64,000 bases of DNA from an uncultured bacterium (GCA_903928495.1 CAIYQZ010000061.1:62001-126000); one strand, 5' to 3'. Positions 9,200-18,800 are shown, counted from the first letter of the stretch. The notes: generated from the sequence alone by a model not told the origin. Numbers and translations: made by a program.

Positions 9200-10432
9200 T
9201 CAGGGCTTGGCGGGCGTTGCCGGTGCAGCCGGTGCGTTCTCCGGGGGCTTGCCACCGGGAGGGCCTTTTTTGCCACCCGGTGGACCGGACATGTCCACCA
9301 CACGCACCTCGGTGCCATCTTTTTGCAAGCGCTGCTGTCCTGCAACCACCACGGTGTCACCTTCCTTCACGCCAGAAACCAGCTGAACCTGAGCGTTGTT
9401 GCGCACCCCCAGCTTCACTTCCACTTTGCGCGACAGCAGCTTTTTGGCATCGCCCTCGCCTTGTGCATCGAGCACAAACACGAACTGTTTGCCTCCCTGG
9501 GGCACGATGGCTTCCTCAGGCACGACCAATGCCGCATCCGACACCGAAAACACGGTGGTCGTGCGAGCAAACATGCCAGGCCGCAAGGGCGATTGGCCCA
9601 CGCCGGGCAACACAGCCCGCACGGCCACGGACCGGCCATTAGCATCCACCAGTGGATCGAGCGCTTGCACCTTGGCCTGAAACACCTGCCCCGGGAGGGC
9701 ATCCAGCTCCACTTTCACACGTTGGCCGGTGGCCAGCTTGCCCTGAAACCGCTCGGGCACCCTGAAATCGACGTAAAGGCTGCTGCTGTCCTCGAGGTTG
9801 ACAAGATCGGCCCCGTCTTTGACGTAGTCGCCCAAATTGACGTTGCGAATTCCCACGGTGCCATCGAACGGCGCAACGATGCGCATGCGGCCCAGCCGTG
9901 CCTGGGCCAACGCCATCTGCGCCTCGGCCACTTGCAGGCTGGCTTGGCTTTCTTCCACCACACGAGGGGCCACAAACTTTTCGGCCAACAACTCCTGGTT
10001 GCGCTTGAGGTTGGCGCGGGCGATGGACACCTGGGCCTGTGCCTGGCTCAGTTCTGCACGCTGCAGCACGTCATCGAGCTGTACCAGCAATTGGCCCTTG
10101 CGCACCCGCGCCCCGTCAGCAAAGGCAATCTGCGACACGCGTCCGGCCACCTCGGGCCGCAGCATCACACTCTGGCGCGACTTGAGCGTGCCCACGGCCT
10201 GGGCATCGTCCTGCAAGGCGACAGCTTTGACCTTTGCCACCTCAACACCCGGCGAGCGGACGCCGCCGCCACCGGGTGCGCCAGGTCCGGGGGGGGCACC
10301 TTTGGCCGGTGCAGCGGCGGTCCCGACATCTTTCGCTGCTTCCGCAGGTTTGTTTTGCACCCACCAAGCACCCGCCAACGCGGCAACGAGACCGGTTACC
10401 ACCACTGCGCCGTATATTGCTTTTTGGGACAT
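9200..10432 (-). CDS. RND efflux periplasmic adaptor (membrane fusion protein)
   Basis: This 410-residue adaptor would bridge the RND permease to an outer-membrane channel. An N-terminal membrane anchor (AIYGAVVVTGLVAALAGAWW) is followed by a lipoyl/barrel-sandwich motif, a coiled-coil hairpin, a beta-barrel (DFRVPERFQGKLATGQ) and a C-terminal membrane-proximal domain. Two Gly/Pro-rich stretches, one near residue 45 and one at the C-terminus, are unusual but look like linkers. I chose the ATG at 10432, which begins MSQKAIYG right before the anchor, over an upstream in-frame ATG. It is the first gene of the efflux operon. Confidence 0.9.
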   Translation of the reverse strand: MSQKAIYGAVVVTGLVAALAGAWWVQNKPAEAAKDVGTAAAPAKGAPPGPGAPGGGGVRSPGVEVAKVKAVALQDDAQAVGTLKSRQSVMLRPEVAGRVSQIAFADGARVRKGQLLVQLDDVLQRAELSQAQAQVSIARANLKRNQELLAEKFVAPRVVEESQASLQVAEAQMALAQARLGRMRIVAPFDGTVGIRNVNLGDYVKDGADLVNLEDSSSLYVDFRVPERFQGKLATGQRVKVELDALPGQVFQAKVQALDPLVDANGRSVAVRAVLPGVGQSPLRPGMFARTTTVFSVSDAALVVPEEAIVPQGGKQFVFVLDAQGEGDAKKLLSRKVEVKLGVRNNAQVQLVSGVKEGDTVVVAGQQRLQKDGTEVRVVDMSGPPGGKKGPPGGKPPENAPAAPATPAKP

Positions 10433-10524
10433 GAGAGCGAAGACCTGACCAAAATGAAAGGTTGAATTTAACGCGGCTGGCGTCAATGAGCCGGCACCGG
10501 GGCTTTGCGTCGCGAGAGTTCCGT

Positions 10525-10968
10525 TCAGACGCGGCCGTTGGGCACACCCTGGTTGGCCAGGGCGTCGGCCCTCTCGTTGCCGGGATCACCGGCATGGCCT
10601 TTGACCCATTTCCATTCAATCGAATGCCCACCGTTGGCCACCAGCGTATCCAGACGCTGCCACAGATCGGCGTTTTTCACCGGCTGCTTGGCCGCTGTTT
10701 TCCACCCTTTGGCTTTCCAGCCGTGTATCCATTCAGTGATGCCTTTGCGCACGTATTCGCTGTCGAGGTGCAGGATCACGTGGCAGGGTCGCTTCAGTGC
10801 GGAGAGGGCTTCAATGACAGCCATCAGTTCCATGCGGTTGTTGGTGGTTTGCGCTTCACCACCACACAACTCCCGCTCATGGGTGCCTGATTTCAGCCAG
10901 ACACCCCAACCACCGGGGCCCGGATTGCCTTTGCACGCACCGTCGGTGTAGATCGTCACTTGGTTCAA
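10525..10968 (-). CDS. rnhA: Ribonuclease HI
   Basis: This enzyme removes RNA from RNA-DNA hybrids. The 147-residue protein shows the four catalytic acidic residues in context: [32 protein letters not shown] and GNERADALA. No ATG fits. The start is taken as TTG at 10968 because it gives [10 protein letters not shown], the usual N-terminus. It also overlaps the stop of the upstream methyltransferase gene by four bases (TTGA), implying translational coupling. Confidence 0.92.
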   Translation of the reverse strand: MNQVTIYTDGACKGNPGPGGWGVWLKSGTHERELCGGEAQTTNNRMELMAVIEALSALKRPCHVILHLDSEYVRKGITEWIHGWKAKGWKTAAKQPVKNADLWQRLDTLVANGGHSIEWKWVKGHAGDPGNERADALANQGVPNGRV

Positions 10969-11822
10969 AACAGTTGTTCTTTCACTGGAGCTTTTGCAGA
11001 AACAGGCGCAACGACCTCGCTCAGGGCATTGCCGCTGCGGCCAGCCACGCTTGCAGGCCTGACCGATGGCGCGCGATAGGGTTTCCATGCCGGTCCCAAC
11101 AGGCGGGTGCCGTGAACCCTCTTGACGGCCACCAGAAAATAAACCGCGCCAAGTATCGGCCACCATCGGGCACCCAGACGGTCCAGCCAGGCGAAACGCT
11201 GCAACCAGCGCTCGGTCCGCACGGCGGGCAGGTACACACCAAAACGAGCCGACTCAACCTCAAAGCTCATCAGGCGAAGCCAGTCACGCATGCGCCAGTG
11301 CCCGATGAATTCGCCTGCGCGAGGCAAATAAAGCCGTGAGCCCCCTCCCCATGTCAGACCCAGCCGCCCACACAGATGTGCGCGAATCTGGCGCATGCCC
11401 CACAGACTCACAGGATTGAACCCAGACAACACAACCCGTCCATCAGGGCGCAGCACCCGTTCCACCTCGCGCAGCGCAGTGTGGGGGTCTGCACTCAACT
11501 CCAGGGTGTGTGGCAACACCAGCAGATCGAGGCTGTTGTCTGGGAACGGCAAAGCCGCCGGGTCTGTCACCAAAACACAGGCCCGGCCACCTTCCTGCTC
11601 ATGGGCTGCTTGCCCGCCAGCCTCGGTGTGCGTGAGTGACAGCCAACGGTGCGGCATGCGGTTGGCCTGAAGGGCGTCACACTCCGGCACGCCAAGCTGC
11701 AGCGCATTGAAGCCGAACAGGTCTACCACGGCCTCGTCAAACTGCGACTGCTCCCACGCCAGAAGACGCTGCCCCTGGGGAGTGGACCACCATGCTTCCA
11801 AACTTATAATTTCCGGCTGCAT
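10965..11822 (-). CDS. SAM-dependent methyltransferase, class I, target unknown
   Basis: The 285-residue protein has a methyltransferase type 11 core: [19 protein letters not shown] (motif IV region) and [19 protein letters not shown] (post-motif). The usual glycine-rich motif I is poorly preserved; the region near residues 35-45 reads [13 protein letters not shown] hydrophobic segment near residues 225-238 ([17 protein letters not shown]) is typical of this subfamily. The gene is joined to rnhA by a TTGA overlap and is divergent from gloB; this trio is common in betaproteobacteria. The substrate is not known to me. Confidence 0.85.
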   Translation of the reverse strand: MQPEIISLEAWWSTPQGQRLLAWEQSQFDEAVVDLFGFNALQLGVPECDALQANRMPHRWLSLTHTEAGGQAAHEQEGGRACVLVTDPAALPFPDNSLDLLVLPHTLELSADPHTALREVERVLRPDGRVVLSGFNPVSLWGMRQIRAHLCGRLGLTWGGGSRLYLPRAGEFIGHWRMRDWLRLMSFEVESARFGVYLPAVRTERWLQRFAWLDRLGARWWPILGAVYFLVAVKRVHGTRLLGPAWKPYRAPSVRPASVAGRSGNALSEVVAPVSAKAPVKEQLF

Positions 11823-11917
11823 ACCGCCTCAGGGCAAGTTTGGGGCGTCACTGCGGCGCAACGAGCGAGAGTTCCATCACCCGCAGGCCATACATGGCGT
11901 TCACACACACAACACCC

Positions 11918-12700
11918 ATGGTTTTGCACCCCGTTCCTGCGTTTTCCGACAATTACATCTGGATTCTTCATGACAACACCGCCGCCGTGGTGGTTGACCC
12001 CGGCGAAACACGGGGCGTCATGGACTATTTGAGTGCCCGAGGTCTTCGGACTGAGGCCATTCTAGTAACCCACCACCACGCCGACCACACCGCAGGGGCT
12101 CTTGCATTGCGCGAGGCGACCGGTGCGCGATTGATCGCGCCTGCCACCGAATGGCTGGGCGTTGACGCCGAACGCGTGCATGAAGGCAGTGTGTTGTCGT
12201 TGCTGGGTCTGGACTGGCACGTGCTTGATGTGCCCGGCCACACAGCCGGTCATGTTGCGTACCTGGCAAGGTCTGAGGGTCTGGTACCACACTCCACCCA
12301 ATGGCTTTTTTGCGGTGACACCCTTTTTTCAGGTGGTTGTGGCCGTTTGTTTGAAGGCTCGCCTGCGCAAATGCTGGCTTCCCTGGACAAACTGGCGGCT
12401 TTGCCCGGCGACACACTGGTGTGCGGCACGCACGAATACACCCTTGGCAACTTGAGGTTTGCCCGCGAGGCAGACCCAGACAACCACGTGCTGGCCGGTT
12501 GGCAAGCACACTGCGAAGACCTGCGCCAGGCGGGGCAACCCACATTGCCCGCCCGTTTGGCCCGGGAACTCGACATCAACCCATTTCTGCGCGTGCGTCA
12601 GCCTGCCTTGGTGCAAGCTGCGCAAGCGCATTCCCCGTTGGCGCAGGACGATGTGGCAGTGTTTGCCGCCCTGCGCGAATGGAAAAACGTGTTCCGGTGA
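11918..12700 (+). CDS. gloB: Hydroxyacylglutathione hydrolase (glyoxalase II)
   Basis: Glyoxalase II hydrolyses S-D-lactoylglutathione in methylglyoxal detoxification. The 260-residue metallo-beta-lactamase-fold protein shows the zinc motif THHHADHT near residues 50-57, PGHTAGHVAYL, FCGDTLFSGGCGRLFEG and CGTHEYTLGNL. The ATG at 11918 gives MVLHPVPAFSDNYIWIL, the usual N-terminus; an in-frame ATG at 11894 is a possible alternative. The stop is five bases before the MltD-like start. Confidence 0.92.
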   Translation: MVLHPVPAFSDNYIWILHDNTAAVVVDPGETRGVMDYLSARGLRTEAILVTHHHADHTAGALALREATGARLIAPATEWLGVDAERVHEGSVLSLLGLDWHVLDVPGHTAGHVAYLARSEGLVPHSTQWLFCGDTLFSGGCGRLFEGSPAQMLASLDKLAALPGDTLVCGTHEYTLGNLRFAREADPDNHVLAGWQAHCEDLRQAGQPTLPARLARELDINPFLRVRQPALVQAAQAHSPLAQDDVAVFAALREWKNVFR

Positions 12701-12705
12701 CCCGC

Positions 12706-14292
12706 ATGAATGTGTCTGCATCTGGCTTTGTGTCATGTCTGAACCGATTGAGTCCGGGCCGCTGGATACCCGCGCTGGCGGCCATCGTGCTCGCAGGCTG
12801 CGCCACTTCATTGCCACCGCCACCCACTGAACCAGCGTTGCCCAGTCCGGCCCCCACATCGGAAGCCGTGACGCTGAAGCCGTCTCCCTCGTTGGGGTTG
12901 CGCGCACCCGTGGTACCCAGCGGCCGACTCACAAACATACAGTCGGGTGAGGCCGGTGCGAGGTCTGTGGCTACCCTGGCAGCACCCGCAGACCTGTGGG
13001 AGCGCATCCGGCGCGGGTTTGCCATGCCCGACCTCAACAATGAACTGGTACAGAACCAGGAGCAGTGGTACGCCAGTCGGCCCGATTACATCGGTCGCAT
13101 GACCGAGCGCTCACGCAAATACATGTTTCACATTGTCGAGGAGTTGGAACGGCGAAACATGCCCACCGAACTGGCCTTGTTGCCTTTCATTGAAAGTGCG
13201 TTCAATCCGCAAGCGGTGTCTCATGCCAAAGCAGCAGGCATGTGGCAGTTCATGCCGGCCACCGGCAAAGACTTCGACCTGAAGCAGAACATTTTTCGCG
13301 ACGACCGCCGCGACGTTCTGGCATCGACACGGGCCGCCCTCGACTACCTGCAAATGCTGCACGGCATGTTCAACGACTGGCACCTCGCCCTGGCGGCCTA
13401 CAACTGGGGGCAAGGCAGCGTGAAACGAGCCATCGAGCGCAACGGCAAAAAAGGCTTGCCCACGGGATACGAAGACATCACCACGCCGCAGGAAACGCGC
13501 ATGTATGTGCCGAAGCTACAGGCGGTCAAAAACATCGTGGCCAACCCTGCCGCATTCAACGCAAAGCTGCCGGTCATTGAAAACCACCCGTTTTTCGACA
13601 CGGTGGCCATCACCCGCGACATCGATGTGGCGCTCGCAGCGCGCCTGGCTGAAGTGAGCGAAGCTGATTTCCGGGCACTCAACCCCTCCATTCACCGACC
13701 CGTGATCCTTGCGGCAGGCACGCCTCACATCCTGCTGCCATGGGACAACGCCAGTGTGTTTCAGCGAAACGTTCAGTTCCACATCGGCCCCCTGGCAACC
13801 TGGACGGCATGGGCTGTACCGTCGCACATGCGCACCTCGGACATCGCGCGCAAGGTAGGCATGTCCGAACCCGAGTTGCGCACCCTCAACAACATCCCCC
13901 CGCGCATGTTGGTGCGAGCGGGCTCCACCCTGCTGGTGCCGCGTCCCCATGCCCAAGGCAACGAAGTACCGGGCCACCTGGCTGACAACGCCCAGCTGCA
14001 ACTCCAGCCCGAAGTCGTTCTGGTGCGCCGAACGATCAAGGCCCGCAAGGGAGAAAACCTCTCAGCCGTGGCCAAACGCATGGGCGTCAGTGCCCAAGAT
14101 ATGGCCCAGTGGAACAAACTGGCGGCTTCTGCCGTCCTCAAGGCGGGTCAACCGCTGGCGGTGTACACCCCTCGTGTCGCGTCGGCGCAAGGCAAAACCA
14201 AACAAGCGGTCGCCAAGAAGGGCCGCACATCCGTGGCACCAGCCCAAAAACGCAAAAGCAGCTCAAGCCCAACCAAAAAATCCCGCAAGTAA
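12706..14292 (+). CDS. mltD: Membrane-bound lytic transglycosylase MltD-like
   Basis: This predicted lipoprotein cleaves peptidoglycan glycan strands. The signal peptide ends in a lipobox, IVLAGC, near residues 27-32. The SLT domain contains ESAFNPQAVSHAKAAGMWQF with the catalytic Glu near residue 163, and LALAAYNWGQGSV. One or two LysM-type repeats follow: one near HMRTSDIARKVGMSEPELR and one near RKGENLSAVAKRMGVSAQDM. The tail is very Lys/Ser-rich. The ATG at 12706 is preferred; a GTG at 12697 overlapping the gloB stop as GTGA, or an ATG at 12679, are alternatives. The protein has 528 residues. Confidence 0.88.
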   Translation: MNVSASGFVSCLNRLSPGRWIPALAAIVLAGCATSLPPPPTEPALPSPAPTSEAVTLKPSPSLGLRAPVVPSGRLTNIQSGEAGARSVATLAAPADLWERIRRGFAMPDLNNELVQNQEQWYASRPDYIGRMTERSRKYMFHIVEELERRNMPTELALLPFIESAFNPQAVSHAKAAGMWQFMPATGKDFDLKQNIFRDDRRDVLASTRAALDYLQMLHGMFNDWHLALAAYNWGQGSVKRAIERNGKKGLPTGYEDITTPQETRMYVPKLQAVKNIVANPAAFNAKLPVIENHPFFDTVAITRDIDVALAARLAEVSEADFRALNPSIHRPVILAAGTPHILLPWDNASVFQRNVQFHIGPLATWTAWAVPSHMRTSDIARKVGMSEPELRTLNNIPPRMLVRAGSTLLVPRPHAQGNEVPGHLADNAQLQLQPEVVLVRRTIKARKGENLSAVAKRMGVSAQDMAQWNKLAASAVLKAGQPLAVYTPRVASAQGKTKQAVAKKGRTSVAPAQKRKSSSSPTKKSRK

Positions 14293-14329
14293 GGTCAAAC
14301 CCGTCGGGGCTTGACTGACGGCACGGTGT

Positions 14330-15400
14330 TCACGCCCGGAAACGCGCTTTGGCTTTCTGTGCAAACTGGTTGGTGAAGGTGCGCGGGAGGCTGACACGCG
14401 CATCTCGCAGCGACGGTTCAAGCCGCAATTGCACCGTCAGCGCCGCGCGTGCGGCTTCAGGCGGCAGCAACCCATCCGACGAGAACCCATCGCGCGCTTT
14501 GTCAAAGGCGGCCAGGTACAGCGCACGGTCAGAGCCCACAGCAGCATCTGGCAGCGCTTTGAGCAAGTCACCCGGCCCAGCCGTTTGAAGCCACTTCAGC
14601 GCGTGTACCACGCCGTTGGCCAGCGATTGGCACACGGCAGCCTGGTTGCCAACCCATGCCTGCGGGGCGCACAAGGCATACCCCGGCACAGGCCCACCCA
14701 TCACCTCACGGGTACCGTGCACAGACCGGGTATCTGCCAGCACCCTGATTTCGCCACGTTGTTCCAGCATCGTCACCAGCGGATCGTTCAGGCTCAACGC
14801 GTCGATGTCGCCAGCCCTGTAGCGGGCGATCAGTTCCGCTGCGCCCTCGGCCACCACCAGCGAGGCCTCGGCAGGTTGCACACCCGCGTTTTGCAACACC
14901 ATGCCCAACACCATGGGCGCCGGCGCGTCGGATGCAAGCACCCCCACGCGACGCCCCCGCAAGTCTGTGGCTGAACGGTAATGGCCCAGGGTTTTCAGTG
15001 ATGCCCCCAGCACCACCTGGGGAGCCCTGGACTGGAGCAAAAAGGCCTGAAGCTCTGACCGACGCGCCACTGGCGTGAAAGCATGGACATAACTGCATGC
15101 CACCACGGCGGCGTTGCCCCTCAGAGCCGACAACACCGCACGCTCTTCTGTGGGGTGTGCTGCCAGCTCCACCTGCAACCCTTCGGCCTCGAAATACCCC
15201 AGACTTTGGGCCAGCAGCAATGGCAAGTGAGCCATCGAATGTGGGTGGGCCACTGCCACCGTCACGCGTGTGCGCCCACCCGACGGCGGCTGTGCAGACC
15301 AGGCAGGCATGCACACGCCTGTACCCAAGGCACCGACCGTGTGCAAGGCGTGGCGCAAGAATGAACGCCGGGGCTGGAACGACAATTCTGTGGATGCCAT
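14330..15400 (-). CDS. ABC-type substrate-binding protein, NMT1/SsuA-like, orphan
   Basis: The 356-residue exported protein has an N-terminal RRSFLRHALHTVGALGTG segment that resembles a twin-arginine or long Sec signal ending around WSA. The mature part resembles the NMT1/SsuA family that binds sulfonates, nitrate or pyrimidine precursors: PLLLAQSLGYFEAEGLQVEL and LRGRRVGVLASDAPAPM. No permease or ATPase gene is adjacent, so the ligand and the transporter it serves are unknown. It is convergent with the MltD-like gene. Confidence 0.8.
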   Translation of the reverse strand: MASTELSFQPRRSFLRHALHTVGALGTGVCMPAWSAQPPSGGRTRVTVAVAHPHSMAHLPLLLAQSLGYFEAEGLQVELAAHPTEERAVLSALRGNAAVVACSYVHAFTPVARRSELQAFLLQSRAPQVVLGASLKTLGHYRSATDLRGRRVGVLASDAPAPMVLGMVLQNAGVQPAEASLVVAEGAAELIARYRAGDIDALSLNDPLVTMLEQRGEIRVLADTRSVHGTREVMGGPVPGYALCAPQAWVGNQAAVCQSLANGVVHALKWLQTAGPGDLLKALPDAAVGSDRALYLAAFDKARDGFSSDGLLPPEAARAALTVQLRLEPSLRDARVSLPRTFTNQFAQKAKARFRA

Positions 15401-15477
15401 TACCCAAGGCTAACGGTGCGTTTGTTGCACCGCATCAGGGGCTGCCCTCAGCGGGTTTGCCCTATAGGCAGGGTTAC

Positions 15478-15885
15478 TCAGCCACCACTGAACAGAATGG
15501 CGATGTTCAGGAGCAATGCCACCGTCCACGCCAGGCTGCGGGCGTTTGCCATGTCGGCAACGTACATGAAGATGTACAGCATGCGGGTCACCACAAACAG
15601 CACAGCCAGGATGTCAAGCCTTGTTTGCGGGGCATGCAACTGGTGTGCAATCACAACCGCCCCAATGAAGAACGGCAACGCCTCAAAACTGTTGGCCTGA
15701 GCCGCGTTGGCGCGTGCGCGCCAGTCCGTCTGGCTGGCCAACCAGGCACGCGGGTTGTGGTTGTCGTAGCCACCGTCGCGCCGGGGTGTCTTGAACGTGC
15801 CCCATTTGGCAAGGCCTGCACACACGATTGGCAGCAATGCCGCGATCAGCACGCACCAGTAAGCCACGGTGAAATGGGGTGTCAT
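15478..15885 (-). CDS. MAPEG-family membrane protein
   Basis: The 135-residue protein has about four predicted membrane helices. The motif RANAAQANSFEALPFFIGAV in the middle is characteristic of the MAPEG superfamily (membrane proteins of eicosanoid and glutathione metabolism), as is the C-terminal RMLYIFMYVADMANARSL. The bacterial members in this branch have no established substrate. It lies between the orphan binding protein and recR on the same strand, without overlaps. Confidence 0.85.
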   Translation of the reverse strand: MTPHFTVAYWCVLIAALLPIVCAGLAKWGTFKTPRRDGGYDNHNPRAWLASQTDWRARANAAQANSFEALPFFIGAVVIAHQLHAPQTRLDILAVLFVVTRMLYIFMYVADMANARSLAWTVALLLNIAILFSGG

Positions 15886-15917
15886 GGGAGGTGTCCTCGG
15901 TTGTCTCGGGTGGGTAG

Positions 15918-16550
15918 TCAGGTTGCGGTCGACCGTCTGTCCACCAGTGCGTGGGCAATGGTGCCCAAATCCACGTACTCCAGCTCACTGCCCACGGGCA
16001 CGCCACGCGACAAGCGGGTCACCTGGATGTCGGTACCGCGCAAAGCCTGCGCAATCACATGCGCAGTGGACTCGCCTTCTGCGGTGAAGTTGGTGGCCAG
16101 AATCACCTCTGTCACAGGTGGAAAGGCCGGGTCAGTGCTGGCGTGGTCGGCTCCGCCCAAACGGTCAAACAGCTTGTGCAGCCCAATGTCGTGCGGGCCA
16201 ATGCCGTCCAGCGGGCTGAGCTTGCCCATCAACACGAAATACAAGCCCTTGTAGGCCCCGGTTCGCTCCAGCGCGGCCTGGTCTGCCGGGGTTTCAACCA
16301 CGCACAGTTTGCTGCGGTCCCGGGTGGGGTCCTGGCAGGTGCTGCACACCAGCGATTCGGTGAACGTGTGGCACAACTCGCAATGTCGCACCTGGTCCAC
16401 CGCCTGGCTGAGCGTCGTGGCCAGTTGCAAGGCACCGGCCCGGTCGTGCTGCAACAGGTGAAAGGCCATGCGCGCGGCCGATTTGGCGCCCACACCTGGC
16501 AAGCGGCGCAGCGCCTCGGTCAGCGCGTCAAGCGAGTGGGAATCGGCCAA
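15918..16550 (-). CDS. recR: Recombination mediator RecR
   Basis: RecR works with RecF and RecO to load RecA at single-strand gaps. The 210-residue protein shows an N-terminal helix-hairpin-helix ([17 protein letters not shown]), a four-Cys zinc finger ([17 protein letters not shown]) and a Toprim domain with [15 protein letters not shown] and [16 protein letters not shown]. It follows ybaB by 12 bases and dnaX before that, which is the standard order in proteobacteria. Confidence 0.95.
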   Translation of the reverse strand: MADSHSLDALTEALRRLPGVGAKSAARMAFHLLQHDRAGALQLATTLSQAVDQVRHCELCHTFTESLVCSTCQDPTRDRSKLCVVETPADQAALERTGAYKGLYFVLMGKLSPLDGIGPHDIGLHKLFDRLGGADHASTDPAFPPVTEVILATNFTAEGESTAHVIAQALRGTDIQVTRLSRGVPVGSELEYVDLGTIAHALVDRRSTAT

Positions 16551-16562
16551 GAACGGGCCAGG

Positions 16563-16895
16563 TCAGAAGGGAAACTTCATGCCACCGGGCAGCCCGGGCA
16601 TGCCTGCCGTGAGCTTGCCCATTTTTTCCTGGCTGGTGTCTTCAGCCTTGCGCACGGCAGCGTTGAAAGCGGCGGCCACCAGGTCTTCCAGCATGTCTTT
16701 GTCGTCAGCCAGCAGAGAGGGATCAATGGTGACACGCTTGACATCGTGCTTGCAGGTCATGACCACCTTCACCAGGCCGGCACCGGATTCGCCGGTGACT
16801 TCGATGTTGCCCAGTTCGTCCTGCGCCTTTTTCAGGTTGTCTTGCATGGCCTGGGCCTGCTTCATGAGACCGGCGAGTTGTCCTTTGTTGAACAT
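16563..16895 (-). CDS. ybaB: Nucleoid-associated protein YbaB/EbfC
   Basis: This 110-residue DNA-binding protein forms dimers. It begins [20 protein letters not shown] and has the family segment [20 protein letters not shown], with [21 protein letters not shown] in the C-terminal helix. The C-terminus is rich in Gly and Met. It sits between dnaX (25 bases upstream) and recR in one operon. Confidence 0.95.
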   Translation of the reverse strand: MFNKGQLAGLMKQAQAMQDNLKKAQDELGNIEVTGESGAGLVKVVMTCKHDVKRVTIDPSLLADDKDMLEDLVAAAFNAAVRKAEDTSQEKMGKLTAGMPGLPGGMKFPF

Positions 16896-16920
16896 GCGAT
16901 TCCTAAGTGGTTAATGAAAA

Positions 16921-18750
16921 TCAAGTTGAAGGGGTCAGTGGCCGGAGCGTACCTGGCACGATTCTGCCGCCAAAGTCCCGCACCAAGGCCTGCACAAACG
17001 GATCTTGGCGAATGCTGCGCTCAGCCTCCTCCTGCCGTTGGGCCGCAGCAGCGGCCTGGCGGCGGGCAGGCGTGTCGGTCACGGTGCCAACCTCAACCAC
17101 CAGCTTCACCACATGGCCATGGTGGGAAATGGCTGCTTGCAGACGGTCGCGGGTCCCCGACTGGTTGAGGGTGGCGTTTTCCACCCGCAACAGCCAATGC
17201 GCGGGCTGGGCCGTGTCGTCGCGGGCCACCAACTGTGACTGCAATGCCAGTTCGCGCACCAAGGCGCCCACAGTCTCGGCCTGAACCATGTCCAGCACCA
17301 GTGCATGCCAGGCATCGCCGTCCGCAGTGGCAGTGACAGGTGCAGCCCGGGCCTCAGACGGGATCAGGTCTGACCGAACAGGCTCAGGCGCTGAGCGCAC
17401 CGGAACCGACACTACTTTTGTAGCTACAACACCAATACCATCCAGCGCTGGAGCATCATTTGGCCTTAAATCTGCACCTGCGTCAGCATGTCGAGGCACA
17501 TCGACCACTGGCAACGCATGCACCGCCACCGGCGGCTGCCGCACGGGCACGGTCTGAAGCGGCGCAGGTGGGGCCGGAACAGGCCGCACCGGCGGTACAA
17601 CCCGCTCAACGGTAGGCGTCAGGCTTTTTTTTTCAGCCAGGGCGCGTTGACCAGCGGGCTGAAAAGCCAACAGGCGCAGCAGCACCATGACGAGTGCGGC
17701 GTATTCGTCGGGGGCAAGACCCAGCTCGGTGCGGCCGTGCAGGCAAAGGCTGTACAGCAACTGGGTCTGGTCGGGGGGCAGCAGTTCGGCCAGGCGCTGC
17801 ACCTCGGGGGCCTCTGGATCGGCCGGATCGGGCTCGGCATGGGTGAGCTGGGCCACGGCCATGCGCTGCAGGATGTGGGTCATTTCTTCCAGCGTGGAGG
17901 CGGCGCTCAGGCCCTGTTTGCGCAGACCATCGATGGTCGCCACCACGGTGGCACCGTCTGCGGCAGCCAGCGCCCCGATCAGCGCAAACACGTGGTTACG
18001 CCCCACCGCGCCCAGCATCTGGCGCACGGCCTCTTCTTGCAGCTGGCCACCGCCGAAGGCAATGGCCTGGTCTGTCAGGCTGAGGGCATCGCGCATGGAG
18101 CCTCGGGCTGCGCGGGCCAACAGGCGCAGCGCGGGTGGCTCAGAGCCCACACCTTCGGCTTGCAGCACCGTGCCCAGGTGCTCGAACACGGTCTCGGGCG
18201 CCATGGGCCGCAGGTTGAACTGCAAGCAGCGGCTCAGCACCGTGACGGGCACTTTTTGCGGGTCGGTGGTGGCCAGCACAAACTTCAAGTATTCAGGCGG
18301 CTCTTCCAGCGTTTTCAACATAGCGTTGAACGCCGTGTTGGTGAGCATGTGCACCTCGTCGATCATGAAGACCTTGAAGCGCCCCTGTACCGGCTTGTAA
18401 ACAGCCTGCTCCAGCAGGGCCTGCACCTCGTCCACGCCCCGGTTGCTGGCGGCGTCGAGTTCGGTGTAGTCCACAAACCGACCACTGTCGATGTCGGTGC
18501 ACGCCGGGCACACGCCACACGGCGTGGCGGTGATGCCGCCCTGCCCGTCTGGGCCCACGCAGTTGAGCGACTTGGCCAGAATGCGCGACACCGTGGTTTT
18601 GCCCACGCCGCGCGTGCCCGTGAACAGGTAGGCGTGGTGCAGGCGCTGGGTGGTGAGCGCGTTGCCCAGGGCCGTGACCACATGCTCCTGCCCCACCATT
18701 TCGGCGAAGTTCTTGGGGCGGTACTTGCGGGCCAGGACAACGTAAGACAT
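16921..18750 (-). CDS. dnaX: DNA polymerase III subunits tau/gamma
   Basis: DnaX is the clamp-loader ATPase that holds the replisome together. The 609-residue protein starts MSYVVLARKYRPKNF. It has Walker A GTRGVGKTTVSRIL, a four-Cys zinc module (LNCVGPDG..CGVCPACTDID), the DEAD-like box FKVFMIDEVHML and sensor 1 FVLATTDPQKVP. Domain III ends near residue 370, after which a Pro/Val/Ala-rich linker begins, then the tau C-terminal domain. At residues 373-376 the mRNA has nine consecutive A, a likely slippage site. The linker at residues 430-447 is encoded by a copy of the dispersed repeat. I rejected an upstream ATG at 18810 because homologs begin with MSY. Confidence 0.95.
   Translation of the reverse strand: MSYVVLARKYRPKNFAEMVGQEHVVTALGNALTTQRLHHAYLFTGTRGVGKTTVSRILAKSLNCVGPDGQGGITATPCGVCPACTDIDSGRFVDYTELDAASNRGVDEVQALLEQAVYKPVQGRFKVFMIDEVHMLTNTAFNAMLKTLEEPPEYLKFVLATTDPQKVPVTVLSRCLQFNLRPMAPETVFEHLGTVLQAEGVGSEPPALRLLARAARGSMRDALSLTDQAIAFGGGQLQEEAVRQMLGAVGRNHVFALIGALAAADGATVVATIDGLRKQGLSAASTLEEMTHILQRMAVAQLTHAEPDPADPEAPEVQRLAELLPPDQTQLLYSLCLHGRTELGLAPDEYAALVMVLLRLLAFQPAGQRALAEKKSLTPTVERVVPPVRPVPAPPAPLQTVPVRQPPVAVHALPVVDVPRHADAGADLRPNDAPALDGIGVVATKVVSVPVRSAPEPVRSDLIPSEARAAPVTATADGDAWHALVLDMVQAETVGALVRELALQSQLVARDDTAQPAHWLLRVENATLNQSGTRDRLQAAISHHGHVVKLVVEVGTVTDTPARRQAAAAAQRQEEAERSIRQDPFVQALVRDFGGRIVPGTLRPLTPST
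17411..17462 (-). repeat. Dispersed AT-rich repeat, copy 2 (inside dnaX linker)
   Basis: On the minus strand it reads AAATGATGCTCCAGCGCTG, 18 bases, then GCTACAAAAGTAG. It is in the sense direction of dnaX and encodes part of the low-complexity linker between clamp-loader domain III and the tau-specific C-terminus. The frame is kept. Confidence 0.7.
17606..17634 (-). other. Possible dnaX slippage signal and -1 frame stop
   Basis: The coding strand reads GAA AAA AAA AGC for codons 373-376, nine A in a row (17625-17633). This contains a canonical A_AAA_AAA heptamer in the zero frame. In the -1 frame, the six codons for K-P-D-A-Y-R lead straight to TGA at 17606-17608. Slippage by the ribosome or the RNA polymerase would give a protein of about 381 residues ending just after domain III, comparable to gamma in Escherichia coli and Thermus. 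No clear upstream Shine-Dalgarno-like stimulator was found. Confidence 0.6.
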
Positions 18751-18800
18751 GGCGTGGATTCTAGGGTAGCGCCCCCCGGCAGCACGCGGCGGGTGGCGGC

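Noticed and set aside
9182-10465. Long open frame antisense to the efflux adaptor
   Set aside because: The adaptor on the minus strand has clear family motifs; this frame has none.
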